DNA from: Talinum fruticosum | Lineage: Eukaryota > Streptophyta > Magnoliopsida > Caryophyllales > Talinaceae | DNA: 64,000 nt | NCBI GenBank assembly: GCA_021018815.1 | Contig: JAITYX010000042.1 | Coordinates: 5,074,001 to 5,138,000, forward strand | Direction of reading: 5' to 3' | Shown: positions 13,601 through 25,979 of the stretch, one piece after another | Layout: every line of letters starts with the position of its first letter | How positions within the stretch are numbered: the stretch's first letter is position 1 | The notes under the pieces: generated by a model | Databases searched by the model: none | What the model was told of the DNA's origin: nothing | What the model saw: the letters and a program-made list of their open reading frames with translations, nothing else | Translations under genes and position numbers: made by a program

Positions 13601-13783
13601 AATTTCGGTCAAAGTTATTACTTATGTCATGTTTATTGAGTATATTCATTCAATATTTTATTATTTGTTTTATAAAAGCGTAAAAATTACAACATATGCC
13701 ATTAAAAGAAATTATGATTAATCCCTTATTTTTTTTCATCAAAAATATATAAAATGTATCAACTACTTAAATAATAGCACATA
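10660..13783. other. AT-rich spacer, probably partly Helitron interior
   Basis: No family-like protein. It contains ATCATAT runs (11,875-11,935) and an approximately 95-bp direct repeat (about 12,275-12,375 and 12,540-12,640, sharing AGTATTAAAACTTATATAAA). At the right edge lies a Helitron-type 3' end. The 5' end of that element could not be placed. Confidence 0.5.
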
Positions 13784-13811
13784 CTCGTGCTTCGCACGAG
13801 ATTCACACTAG
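13784..13811 (+). mobile_element. Helitron-type 3' terminus
   Basis: A 7-bp hairpin CTCGTGC-TTC-GCACGAG is followed eight bases later by CTAG and then T. A GC-rich hairpin shortly before CTRR, with insertion before T, is the hallmark 3' end of plant Helitrons. The element would extend leftwards into AT-rich sequence. No Rep/helicase coding was seen, so it would be non-autonomous. Confidence 0.65.
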
Positions 13812-16793
13812 TATATACATATAAAGTTGGGTAGGAGTTCTATATGAGTGACACATAGGATGCTTATGTGGTAATGTGTCATAAATATTGTATTTATGTA
13901 AGCAATGCATTTAATTATGTTATATGTAATTGATTTATATGAAATTATATACCATGAATTAACTGATTGTATTGATCCAAAAATAAATTTGTTCATATTC
14001 AAACATTATCATTCTATATGCATTAGTATACATTTTCATAATTTATAAAATCAGATAGAATCAATATATAAATATTTGTTTTAAAAAAATAAATTAAAAT
14101 CAAAAATAACTAAAATTCTTAAATCTTAAGGATATGACACTTATTACCTAAAAGAAATACAAAGTACTTTTGTTTTAGATAACAAAAATTCACTTAACCT
14201 CCTTTAATGCAGATTAAAATTTATTACAAGAAATGGGAAATCTTTAGTAAAGTTACCCAGCATAAATTTTGTCAAATAAGGAGGAAAATAATTGACCACA
14301 TGAACCCATTATTCAATTTATTTGCACATTTCTGTCAAAAAAATAAAATAAAATTGCATATATGAACAGAATAAACCCGTAAAATTCACCCGAGAGAGAA
14401 TAAATTTAGCTTTAAAAGCTGCCAATGAACAGAATAAGCATATGCTTTTCCGGTTGTTCCCGATTGTCCTCTGTTCCGATTGACACTTTCCTTACCTTTC
14501 TGTTCATCTCATGTAAATCCACAAAACTATTCCTTCTTCCCCGCCTCCCCCCAAAAAAAAAATCTGATCACAATTACTAAATCAATTGGGATTAAGTAGT
14601 TTATCTTGCCATTCTTTCGAATGTTCCATCAAGAGGTCTTCCACCCAGATCATCAAATAAAGCATAAATTTTTTTGTCCATCTTCCCAAATTTGCTGGAA
14701 AAAGAATCTGAAGATTTCAGGTACTCAGCTCCAGATCTTTGTCTATCTTCCCATATATGTCTTATTGTCTTTTCTCCTGTATTTTTGTATCTCGGGTTTT
14801 GAGGTAGATGATGAAATTTTTGTTTGATTCCTTGATTTTGATTGAAGGGTAAAGGCTGCAAAAGTCCTTGTTTTGGACTTATCTCTCATCCTTCTCTGGC
14901 CGTTTTTGATGGGTAGTTTGACAATCTGACTGTTGTTAATCCGTTGAATAAAATAATTGCATTTGGTATTACCTTGTTTATTTATTTGTTTTTGTTGATG
15001 GGTTGCTGTCAAATTTGCAACTTGGATTTCTTCTTTTGTGGGTTTATAGAGTATTTGACTTGAATGGACAGTATGCTAGAAAGGCCATCTTTTCTTATTG
15101 GAAATATAGGGTTTCATAAATTATTGGGAAAAATGCTGGAATGATTCATGGTCCTTCATTGAGGGATGGAGTGATGGAAATTGAGGTACTTTTTGTAGAA
15201 CTAGATAGAATTTGATTGTAGTTAGAGATAATGGGGGAAGAGAGATCGGTCATGGGTGAAAGTTGCAGGCAGATTCGATGTACGAAACTGTACACGTTGA
15301 ACTGCAGAGTTCAAAGGAAAATTTAATTATTTCATCATGGCAATTGCTCTGGGTCAGAGAATTTGATCAAAATCAGAAGCATGGAGTTGTTACATTGTAT
15401 TACACTGTAATTTGTTGGTTTGTGCTGGTGACAATGGGGTATTGACTTCACAGTTTTTCTTCTGGAGATAGACTATGGAGCCCATGGGGGAGGGGGTAAA
15501 GGGATTTGACGGGGAATATAAGGGTTAATGATATTTTGTGGGAACCTTGCTTCTACAAGCTGTTTCCAGTTCAAAGTGCATTAAACGAACAAAACTTTTC
15601 TCCTGTGTCTTTGACTCAAACTTCAAAATTCCCAGTGGCAGCCAATGATACAGTAATAAAGGATCTTTAGGGACATTGCACTTTGCTTACAAGGGATGCC
15701 GCTGTACTTCGCATGTCGCAGGAGAGTTTGTTGTAGATGCTATGTTGACAAATCTGTCTCATGTCCATATGTTATATGCAACTGGGGTATTGAAAATAAC
15801 GGGCAATTGACAAGGAATAGTCATTGCATTGTGTCTGAAAGCAAAGTTGCTGACTAAAAGAGAAAGTTGTGTACTTCTAAGTTAAATGCTGTGACTGCAT
15901 TTATGTTGCTAGAGGAGCATGAATTGTTCATACTATGTTCATCAGCTACGGGAGAAAGAACTTACCAAGTATAATGTTAAAGTTGATCTGAAAATGGCCA
16001 TGTATGTGAATGTTACTTGTGCAGGATAGTGTCAGTTCTAGTTGCTTTTGTTTGTTTGCACAGGTTTTAACAAGGAGAGTTATTCAATTAACATGCTATT
16101 TAGGCAAAAACTATTTGAAAGAGACATGACTTAAATGTTGTTGCATTATGTTGGAAAGGTGAACAAGTAATCATGAATCCGTAGGAATCCTTAAATTGAA
16201 TTAATCTGATTTTGTGGCATTACGGATAAAGTTTGTTAGGAGTTATGGTTTTTACTGAAGGCTACTTTGTCCTCGGGTGGTTGTGCTGATGAAACCGGTT
16301 TTTCAGCAAGCAAGGCTGTTTTCTGTTTGATTCTATGGCTTGGACTCATGAACTATGTAATGATCTTCATTTTTATGTTTGATTTTCATTGTTCTTATTA
16401 TGACCCTAATGTAGGATTGGGCTCTTATCTGAGTTCGTGATGGCTGCTAGATCTCAGAGATCATGTGACTCACAGACATGATCTTTAATAAGAAATCTAT
16501 TTATGCGAATTGGCATTTATCAATGGCTATGTATAGCTTTGTTTTGGAAGTTCTATAGGGCTTAACTCCTGAAATTTTAGTAGAGCTATGAAAATTGAGG
16601 AATGGAAGTATGACATAACCAATGTTTATAGGAATGGAAGTCTAACATAACCAATGTTTATGCTCTAAATTTAATTTTACAGAGAGCTAGTTGCACCGCC
16701 AGCTAGAAGCTTATATATATAACAGAGTTTACCTTTCGGTTTCTTCAATAGGTGGATAATCAACTTTGTCCAGTTCCTGTGATGTCCTCGTAG
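13812..16793 (+). other. Spacer and probable 5' UTR/leader intron of the BORCS8-like gene
   Basis: About 14,400-14,720 is less AT-rich and ends in TTTCAG|GTACTC, a plausible leader-exon donor. The start codon at 16,794 follows CCTCGTAG, with another possible acceptor near 16,752. The 2 kb between has no protein similarity and looks like a long leader intron. This exon assignment is inference and needs transcript data. Confidence 0.4.
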
Positions 16794-17477
16794 ATGTTTG
16801 GGTTCTCTACTATTGACGGGTTTGTGGTGATAAACGAAAACTTGGGAGATATGATAAAGTATGTAGCAAATGAACCCTCTGTAGGAATGTACTTCATCCA
16901 GCAGCATGCTCAGAATGCAGTGCCCAATCTCATCAAGCTCAAAACCAATATCATTGAGAAGTCACATGAAGCAAGTCTACACACCGAAGATCTAGAAGAA
17001 TCAGTTGCCATTACAAGGTCAATGAAAGAATGCGGGCTCCCCATCATCGATGAGATGATTCGAGAAATAAAGACATCTCTAACCTTAGTGAAAGAAGGTA
17101 TAATTGAACAGCAGAGTTTGAGCAATGAGATGAGTGGATCTAGTTTCTGGGTTCCGGTTACCTGGGCCCGGAGTATAGTCAGTGTCCAGAACGATGATGA
17201 CGGGGGACGAAATTATTTTTCCAATGTGTTCAAATCTTCCAAAGATATGGCAGGAAACCTGAATTGCTCGCAGCTTGATCCAAAAGTATTTGTTTCTGGG
17301 AGTGGTAGTTATGCTCGGACAGGCGAAGCTGATAAACCTGGATTATGTAGTCAGATTGAAGATGAAGTTGTGGGTGACAGCAACGCACTCACAGCGTCAA
17401 ATGAGTATTATGAGTTCAAGGCTGATAGGGAAGCCAGACTTGAAGAGTGGCTCGAGGGTTCAGGCAGTGCTCTTTAG
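16794..17477 (+). CDS. BORCS8 / MEF2BNB-like protein
   Basis: A 227-aa single coding exon. Residues about 17-100 resemble the BORCS8 (MEF2BNB) family: MIKYVANEPSVGMYFIQQH then an amphipathic helix, NAVPNLIKLKTNI, and later ECGLPIIDEMIREIK. In animals BORCS8 is a subunit of BORC, which positions lysosomes through the Arl8 GTPase; the role in plants is not something I can state from the sequence. The N-terminal helical part matches the usual short family length. The C-terminal half (about 115-227) is polar, acidic and low in similarity, with a closing EFKADREARLEEWLEG segment. No signal peptide or membrane segment. The chosen start is the first ATG after a stop-rich leader and lies about 20 residues before the conserved block. 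Confidence 0.75.
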   Translation: MFGFSTIDGFVVINENLGDMIKYVANEPSVGMYFIQQHAQNAVPNLIKLKTNIIEKSHEASLHTEDLEESVAITRSMKECGLPIIDEMIREIKTSLTLVKEGIIEQQSLSNEMSGSSFWVPVTWARSIVSVQNDDDGGRNYFSNVFKSSKDMAGNLNCSQLDPKVFVSGSGSYARTGEADKPGLCSQIEDEVVGDSNALTASNEYYEFKADREARLEEWLEGSGSAL

Positions 17478-19573
17478 TCATGAGAAAAGAACAGGAGATA
17501 CGGAAGGGAGTCAGCCTGACAGTTTATGAGAATGTCTTGCTGCCGGCTCGGGGCACCTGACACAAGGCTGATTACCCATCCTGATAGTAGACGTGATTCG
17601 GGCTTCAAATAAGGTAACCTGATTTTCACTCGAGCCTGGATTAAATTTACTCCAAGTTGGAGTTTACCAAACTTTCATTGCTCGGCAATCATTTCGATAG
17701 CTTATAGGATAAATCCATAGCATAAATATGACAATTTTCAAATTACATATAGATGAACCTCATCCTATCCGAGCACTTCATCAATTCATTTTGACTCGAT
17801 CTAAATTTGATCCGACTTGAACCTGTGCAGGGCAACTGATTTGCCACTGCCAGTTTGACGTGCAGTAAATATAACAGCTGTCGCTCTCTTTTCATTTAGA
17901 TTGTGATTCGTGTGAAATGAGGTATAAAGGTGAATGTACGCAGGGAGACAGAATTTAACCAAGGTCTGTAACATGAACCTTCAATAGCTTTACCAGTCAA
18001 GCTAACTAACACTAACGCCCACACACTATTATATATAATTCATATGTAGTAGCTAGATCACATTTGTATCTTCTGATGGTTAGACACAGTTCTGCGCTTA
18101 TTTATTGTTCCCAATGTGATACTTGTTACTTTGAAGTAAATATATTAGATGGTGCTTTTTTCACCCATTTTTTTCCTAGATGTTATTTCTATAAAGAGGT
18201 CAATTACTTCCGCAAATTTCTCCACCTAGGGCACGGACTTTTGGTGACTTTTTGATTTTGTTAAGGCAAAAACAGGGACAATAGTACATTGAATAATTTA
18301 AAGTTGTTTCAAAATGCTTGTGATTTATACTCATCCTTAGATCAGGTGACACGAAAATGTCTAATAAAAGGAAAAAGAAAAAGATGTGAGGAAAGTAGTG
18401 TGAAATAAAATCTAGTATTTGCAGCTTGTGTAGTGTAGCATTGACAATTTATTCTCCAAAATTGTGACGGCAGCAAAAGCCAATAGAGGACACTGGGACA
18501 GAGAGGGATTGATTGAACTCACCCTTTTTGGCTGCCCATGTAAATGTAAATGTTAACGGTTGGTGTCCAAAGAAAAATGGACAGTGGGGAAAAAGGGCAA
18601 GACAATAATCTATCTGGTGATTCTCCTTAGATATGTGATTTGACACATGACCCATGCGAAATTACTTTGACTTTCTTTTTTATTACTTTTTACTCACCCA
18701 AAAATAGTTTCCCCATGGAATTTTTTTTTTTGGGGGGAAGAATATAAGAAGGATTTAAGGTAAGAAATTTGATGTCAAATTTTAGACTCTGTTTTATTTA
18801 CCTTTTAACTTAAAGCTTGTTCAAACTTATATACAAAATGAATATAAATGAACATAAATGAGTTGTTAAATAAGAAACGAACATACATAAACGAACATAA
18901 AAGAACATAAACGGACATAAAATATAAACAAATTCTATTTTTCAAATAAAGTCGAACAACTTCTTAGAACCTTACAATTCCTTGTAACTTTTTAGAGCTA
19001 CTTGTAGTTTTTGTGACCAACTTTACAACCATTTTACAACTTTTTACAACTTCTTACGATTCCTTATAACTTTTTACGGTTCCTTATAGCCTTATTGTTT
19101 AAAGCGTATAACTTTACAATTTCTTACGAGTTAAATAGAATAGAGCAATTAGTAGTTTTATAGTTTTTGATTCTATAATTCATGCACCCAATTATAAAAG
19201 TGTTTTGGATGATTGTTGGATTCGTTACATATTATGCGTGCTTGCTTCTTGGTACCTTGAGTTGATTGTGTTTTTGGGATATAAAGATAGAAACAAGTAT
19301 CTCATAGTAGAAGGGACTTGCACTTAAATTTTCACTATTGCTCAAGAGTTTTTATTTTTATTTTTATTTTTATAACACTGCAAGTCATAAGTCATAATCA
19401 CTTTGCTTGCTATTCTTTGCCAGGCTCAAATTATGCAGAAAGTAGAGCTTTTACAATAATTATGCTACTCTTGGATAGAAACATAGAGACATTTTAAGTT
19501 AAATTTTCTTACTTTAAGTTGCACAATGTCATTTAAAGCTAAGATAGACAACATTACCCCCTCTCTTGTTAGC
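17478..19573. other. Intergenic spacer between converging genes
   Basis: Holds the 3' flank of the BORCS8-like gene and of the BAHD gene. Short frames such as 18,064-18,255 have no recognisable domain. The 18.8-19.13 kb part is internally repetitive. Confidence 0.5.
18830..19130. repeat. Degenerate short tandem repeats
   Basis: Two neighbouring simple patterns: AACGAACATAAA-type 12-mers (18,840-18,930), then many variants of CTTACAACTTTTTA-type 12-14-mers (18,970-19,130). No coding potential. Confidence 0.55.
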
Positions 19574-22084
19574 CTATTTTTCATCATAGTAGAGATTAGA
19601 TGCTGGATTTTCATCTCTACTTTGATATTCAGTCATATAAAATTCAAATCTTTCTGCAATATGTCGAGGCAAAGAGATGAGCACTCTAATAGAACTAGGG
19701 TCTCCGATCACAGGTAGGAACAAACAGTATATATCACTTGTCACCGGACCCATGTGAAGCGCGTTTCCTGTTCCGAAATCTAGTTCTTCTAACTCTAATC
19801 TAGACCATTGAGATATGATCGGAGCGGCCGACGGATCCGGTTTTACCTTTTTATCCTCTAGTAAATCAATCATAGACCTTATGTAATCATCATCCAAGCA
19901 AGATTTAGCATGTTGCACCAACTTCACTCCATGGCATAAATTGCGCGTGACCAAATCCTTAACTGACGCCTCAGCACATCCTAGCACAAATCCATTCCCA
20001 TAATACCCCTGAGGCATCTCTGGCTTCACTCTTTTCCTGATGTTAACAGAGAAAAGGAGCTTGACATTAAGCAAATGCGACAAGTTCAAAGATCTAACCC
20101 AAGCGCGCCACGTGTGTGATGCTAGGGCTTCAAATGTGGTGCATTTTGAAGAGGGAATAAGTTGTCTCTTAAGGTTAAGGATTTGGGAGGGATTGAAAGT
20201 TATAGAAATAGGCACAAGGGGTTGAGATTGTAAATAATTGTTGATGGTTAAATGACCATTTTTACATAATTCGGGTGTCGATTTAGAAAATTCAAGATGT
20301 GTGAAAGTAATGTGCGGTGGGTATCTAGGTTTTAACACGTGACGGTCATGAAACGGTGTAATCAGTATATTAGAATTTGGATTAGAAGTACTGTAAGCCC
20401 ATGCATTTAGAAACTGTGATGTGCCGATGCCATCACATAAGCAATGATTGATTGATGTGCACAAGATCATTCCACCACACCGGAGGTTAGTGACCTGCAT
20501 TACGATTAAAATGTAAACTAGAATCGGTAAGAAGGGTATGAGAAAATTGCTTAATTGTCTATATCTATACGTAAGAAAGAGTAAAAAAAAAAAAAAAAAA
20601 AAGAGGAGAGGAATATAGAAGTAGTAATTCTTCACATGACGTGTAGGGTCGTCCAATTCTTCATGGGTCATTTTCTAGAAATACAACCAAATTCATTAAA
20701 AAAGCAAAGCAAAAGAAATTTGGCAAAGTGCCAAGGAACAAGGGGGTGCCAAGGGAGGGGACAAAAGACAAGGCCTGCCCATAATAAATTGAAAAAGCAC
20801 TAACCCATCAATCTCACTTTGGACTTCAAATCAAAAAGTTGTTCATTGTTCCACTTTGCACCACTTTGCTCTTTGGGACAAGTGTGCAAACTTCATTAGC
20901 ACCTACTTTATACATGTATTTTATGTAATACCCAAGATAATATAATTGTTAAACCTCAATTTTACTGGTATAATATTTGGTTCGATATAATGTGATATAA
21001 TTAATTAAGTAATATGATTATATAATTAATTATAGTTCGTGTTAATTATAAGATAATACTTTCGTATAATTAAATAATTTTATAAAAATACAATTATAAA
21101 CTAGTTTGTATTACGTGGTTTATTATAACCAATCAATAAGTTGATCTCTGTGTATGCATTTTCATATTCTCGTTTTTCTTTTTGGATCGGGAATGTTGTC
21201 TTGGTAATTATATGCGTAAAAATGACTTTTCATTCAATTGATAGAAAAATTGTTATTGAGAATTGAACCTCTAACCATATGCATGAGAGTTTTTGGCAAT
21301 ATCTTCTAATATGTTGTTCAGCATTGAACTTTGAACATTATAAAGAGAGCCATTAAGGTTTATCAAAATGTGTATTGATTATCGAACTCAAATATTTAAT
21401 ATTAACTTTATAAATTATATCGATTGAGTTAAATAATATCCGTTCTAAAATATTTATAGTCGAATATCCTTCACCTTATAAGAAATCATCATAAGTTTTT
21501 CATAATTTTTCAAAAATATATCAGTAAATATTTTCTCTAAGAAACTCCTCTCATTATTTTCTTAATGAAATGTCACCACTGTTTTCTATGGAGAAAAAAG
21601 AGCGTGGTGGGAGGAAGAGAAAGAGAAGCAAACCTGAATAACAAGTGGGGGAATATCCAAGAAGCTAAGAGCTTCAACCTTATAAAGAAGCTTCCTCCAG
21701 GACTTGTTTGGCTTGGCAGAAAATAGCAGGAACTCCTGAGCAGAGAAATCAGCAAATGCCTCAGAAAACAGAGCACCTTCTCCATTACACTCAACTACAA
21801 GCTTTTGATCATCCCCATTGATCCCTTCACTCTCAGCTCTGAGCCTCCCGGCGAGCGGGTAGTAGTAAGAGAGAACTCTGGAGAGAAAGCTTCATTGCTT
21901 CAACACAAACAGCTTTTTCAAAGAGGTAGAGGTACTTGATCGAGAACCTCAGAAACTTCTGGTCGTCCAGGTTAGAGAGAGGAAGAGAATGGTTCGGGGT
22001 GGGGCGATCTGGGCAGATTAGTGAGGGCTTGTTTGGATAGTGGCAGTCTGGGATTTCTGGGGAGTTTTGGGTTTCTGCTGTCAT
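19574..22084 (-). CDS. BAHD acyltransferase, GLAUCE-like (one frame break in exon 1)
   Basis: BAHD enzymes move an acyl group from acyl-CoA to an alcohol or amine in the cytosol. Exon 1 is 22084-21634 and exon 2 is 20494-19574; both borders are GT-AG, and the intron is 1139 bp. The start is [16 protein letters not shown]. In exon 2, HCLCDG supplies HXXXD (about residues 168-172). The structural DFGWG motif reads DFGTG (about 390), W to [15 protein letters not shown] and the C-terminal [15 protein letters not shown] place it near the GLAUCE subgroup. Exon 1 is 451 nt: after ...EAMKLSL the frame breaks in a CT repeat (21880-21886), while the other frame continues [14 protein letters not shown] in perfect family style up to the donor. 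Two extra bases would give about 457 aa, the family's usual size. Either a young null allele or a consensus error. The substrate cannot be predicted. Confidence 0.85.
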
Positions 22085-23302
22085 GGCGTTGTGTTAATTT
22101 GGACTTTGATGTTTTGAGAGAGAAAGAGAGGAAGAAGGGTGAACGAGAATGGGGAATGAAGGGAGTTTTTGTGGATGGTGGGGAAGGAGAAGGGGGAATA
22201 AATCTAAGTATGGATCAGCTTATTATGCCATGTACGATGAGATTACATAAGAGCAAGATAGTCAAGATTAACTGCTTTGAAAACTGATATTTATTTTTCC
22301 GTGTACTTAAAGATACATAGGATTTCGACGGGATTCGAACTTAAGTATATTATATAAACTCCGTCATGTTCTATTTAACTTACATTTGTTTATAATTATT
22401 TATAATTTTTTATAATTAATTTACAACTTACACTCTTACAATTATGAATATATTTTAAGAAATTTTACCAACCGAAAAAATCAACACCCATAAAAATTCG
22501 AATATAAGATCTATACAATCATATACATTTGGTTTGTCTATCAAAATTTTTATTCCATTATTAACTCTACTCTTACTACAAAATAAGTAGTCCAGTATAA
22601 ATACGTAAAATTAAAAACTTTTACAATTAAAATAACACAAACAAAAAAAAAAAAAAGTGATTTTTTAATTTCTAAAAATTCAGCTATGTATAATATATAG
22701 TGTCACTTTTGGTAGGATAATTAATTAAGTGGATCGAAGAAGCTTTGGTTGTGATTGATCCAGTTGGAGAGAGTATAATTATTGGTGATGATAACTTAAA
22801 TGTACATGTTTAATGATTACACTTTCACTTAAAGTAGATTATATTATCGCTAATTGTTGCTAATCCACGTGTGTAATGCTGATTAAATCTTAAGAACCGC
22901 CAATATCTTTGTAGTGGCCTATGTTTCCCTAATACACTTCTGACACCTTCAACATATCTAACCAACAAAATTTCTGATTTGCCACATTAATTTCTAGGGT
23001 TTAGATGATAATAATAATAATTATATGACTGTAGAGGGACATTATTTTGCCTCTCTCATTGTATAAAAGTAATATAACTAATTTTAGTATGGAGGGACAT
23101 TATTTGACGGGGTAAAAGAGAAGCTCGAGTTACCATGACAAGTCGATTTCATCATCAAAGATGTCATCATTCTTATAAGCAAGTTTACATTTGTAGGGAA
23201 GTCAATTAAACCGTAGATTGATTAGTGTATTTTGGTCATTCGGTTACCCCAATTGTTTGGACATGTTCGTTCCCCTCCCTTTTGGCTATTTTAGTAGATG
23301 AT
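22085..23302. other. BAHD promoter side and spacer
   Basis: Directly upstream of the BAHD start the minus strand is a pyrimidine-rich leader (22,100-22,200), as in many plant 5' UTRs. The rest is AT-rich spacer with an ATA run near 23,005 and no family-like coding frame. Confidence 0.5.
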
Positions 23303-23316
23303 AATTTAAGCAAAAC
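23303..23316 (+). repeat. Left target-site duplication of the LINE
   Basis: AATTTAAGCAAAAC. It matches 28,148-28,161 (AATTTAGGCAAAAC) at 13 of 14 bases, directly outside the poly(A) end of the LINE. Confidence 0.7.
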
Positions 23317-23359
23317 AAATGGACGTCTTGCCTAGAGAGCCCATCTCTCAGCGATAGCA

Positions 23360-24687
23360 ATGGCGAAACAGGGTCGTCCACGCAAACACGGCTTTCCTCA
23401 GCCAGCAAAAGCAACACCGAGCACTCCGCCGGTTCATTGGAACACCGATTACCCAGTCGGCTCCCCAAACATCGACGAATCCAGTAAGACTATGAGACTT
23501 CATCACCACGGAAGATTTTACAAACACAAACGATCGAAGAAAAGCAAGTTGATGCAATTACAATTCCAGATCTGAATCGGGTGATTTCAACCCCTGTCAA
23601 TAACGTGCAATTGATGAATGAATTGATTCAAGGGATTGATTCAGCTTTGGGCACTACCGGCCCATCAATCTTTACCACGGGTCAAGACAAACCTACTATT
23701 CCATTGCCTGGAACTACTACATATGCTTGCAAAGGTGGATATTAACGAAGGTATGGCCTTAGACTTCATCCCCGTACTAAATTTCAAGGAGTCAAATGTG
23801 CTTGTGATAGATCAAACCGATATAGCCGATGAAATTGAATATTGGTCTACTTCGATTGTCATGTTGTGTTTTTGGAGCAAATGCTCCATATAAAGTGTTT
23901 TACGGTTGTCTACATTGAATTTGAGTTATATATAGGATTCATAAGATTGTCGCAATGCGGAATGCCTTATTCTCGATCGGATTCCATAACATGGAAGATA
24001 GAGATGCTATACTAAGCAAGGGCCTATATTTTTTATAAGAAACCAGTTATGATGAAACCATGGTGTGAGGACCTTGCATTCAAGCGAGAACACATTGAAA
24101 AACCGCCCATATGGGTTCAATTCCCAAATCTGGATGCGAAGTAATGGGGGCCCCTAGTCTCGAGCAAATTGGGAAGTATGATAGGCAAACCCATCAAAAC
24201 CGATAAACCAACAATGGAAAAATCTACTCGAATTATGCTAGATTATTAGTGGAGGTGAAAATAGGTGATAACCTTCCGGACACCATTGAGTTTGTAATCG
24301 AAAAGGGGTTTTGGTTGCATAAGAAGTAGAATATGACTAGAAACCGGATAAGTGTGCTTTTTGCTAGATGTTTGAGCTTTTGGAAGCTGATTGTCAAAGG
24401 AAAGTTACCAAAAAAGTTTGGCAGCCCATTCAAAAACTACTATAGAATCATGTGTTGCACCCTTACCAGTTACACCCTTAACCGGCAATGGAAATAATGC
24501 AGATCCACAGCCAGTTACACCCTCACCTAACCATAAAAGTAATGCGGACCCACAGGAAGAGACAAAACACTTCATACCTGTCCCAAGAAAGTCTATTGCT
24601 AGAAACTTGGCTCCAACAGAGAATGGTGCTCACAGAGTGCTAACGGCTTTGATTGTCTTCAAAATGTCAAGACAACGAGACCCTAAA
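23360..24687 (+). pseudogene. LINE ORF1 remnant
   Basis: Starts MAKQGRPRKHGFP, a common opening of plant LINE ORF1 proteins. The frame continues for 71 codons and then decays. Downstream fragments include a stretch near 24,110-24,170 that resembles the DUF4283 nucleic-acid-binding region, and a Pro/Thr-rich tail (24,391-24,690). Non-functional. Confidence 0.65.
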
Positions 24688-25505
24688 TGAAAATTCTATG
24701 TTGGAATGTTCAAGGCCTGAATGGGCCTAATAAGCAAGAGGACGTGAAAGTCTTTTTGCAGAAAATAAAACCTCGGCTTAGGAGCTTTGGTGGAAACAAA
24801 GATCGGGGATCGGAATGTTAAGAAAGTTGCTAACAATCTGTTCCCTAACTGGCGGTTCTTCATCACAAATACTCATCACCCGAATGAAAGAATACTTGTT
24901 TTTTGGGATCCGGGGAATTCCAAGTGATAATAGTACAAAGTTCAACATAATTGGTACACTCGTGAAGCCCAAGTACAAAGATGGTACTCAAATGGTTGTG
25001 ACTTTTATGTATGGTTTTAATAAAGGACAGATTGCGCATACCGCTATGGACACAAATCAAAGATATATATGCAACTATCTACCTACCTTGGTGTATACTT
25101 GGGGATTTTAATAGTGTGCTAAATCCTACTGATAAACTAGGTGGGAATGATATAAATGTGCAGGAAATGGAGGACTTCTCTCTTTGCATTCAACATTGTG
25201 AACTCACTCGAAATGATAGCAGCGGGAGCAAATTATTCCTCGACCAACAGCCCAAGGATGGGACAAGAATCTTCTCTAAGATTGATCGATGTTTCACAAA
25301 CATATCATGGTCTCTGCAATTTGACACTATGGCTGAGTACTTACCTGAAAGAATTTCGGACCATACTCCTCTAATAGTTTACACACAAGACACAAGCCCT
25401 ACATCAAGTGCTTTTAGGTTTAGCAACATGTGGCTTAAAAATCCTAGCTTCCTTACTATCTTACGTAAAGCACTCGAAACCGAAATTCGGGGTTGTACGA
25501 TATAA
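24688..25505 (+). pseudogene. LINE endonuclease remnant
   Basis: Begins MKILCWNVQGLNGPNKQ, the usual start of the apurinic-type endonuclease that nicks target DNA. Later ILGDFNSVLNPTDKLGG (about 25,090-25,140) and ERISDHTPLIVY (about 25,350-25,385) supply the GDFN and SDH catalytic motifs. At least two frame changes lie between the blocks. Confidence 0.8.
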
Positions 25506-25979
25506 AGACTAATGTAGAAGTTAAGAGTCATGAAGCAACCTCTAAAGCAGCTCAACAGAAAGGCTTTTCACAACATTCACCAACACAGAGACATATTATA
25601 AGTGCAACTAATCGAAATTCAATCTCTGTTAATGTAGGACCCTACTAATCAAGATTTGCAGGAATCGGAGGCTGAGATTAGAGGAAATTACATGCAGGTT
25701 TTGGATACTTCTTATGACCTCATGAGACAACAAAGCAAAGCCGATTGGACAAATTTTGGAGATACCGCTCCAAGCTGTTTTTCCTCACTGTGAAACAAAG
25801 AAGACAAATGAATTTTGTCAACTCGCTCCATTGTGAGGGAGAAAGATTGAAGGGAGAGAAGCAATCGGTGACCACATCGTGGGTTTCTTCCAAAATATAT
25901 TGGGGACCAATGAAATAAGCCACACACCCCGTAGCAAAGAGGTATTCCAATTCGGGGCTACCCGAGCATAGAACAATAG

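Noticed and set aside
14601..14861. 86-codon minus frame with a protein-like end (KMDKKIYALFDDLGGRPLD)
   Set aside because: No family recognised, no matching upstream exon, and the same stretch is a plausible plus-strand leader exon of the BORCS8-like gene.
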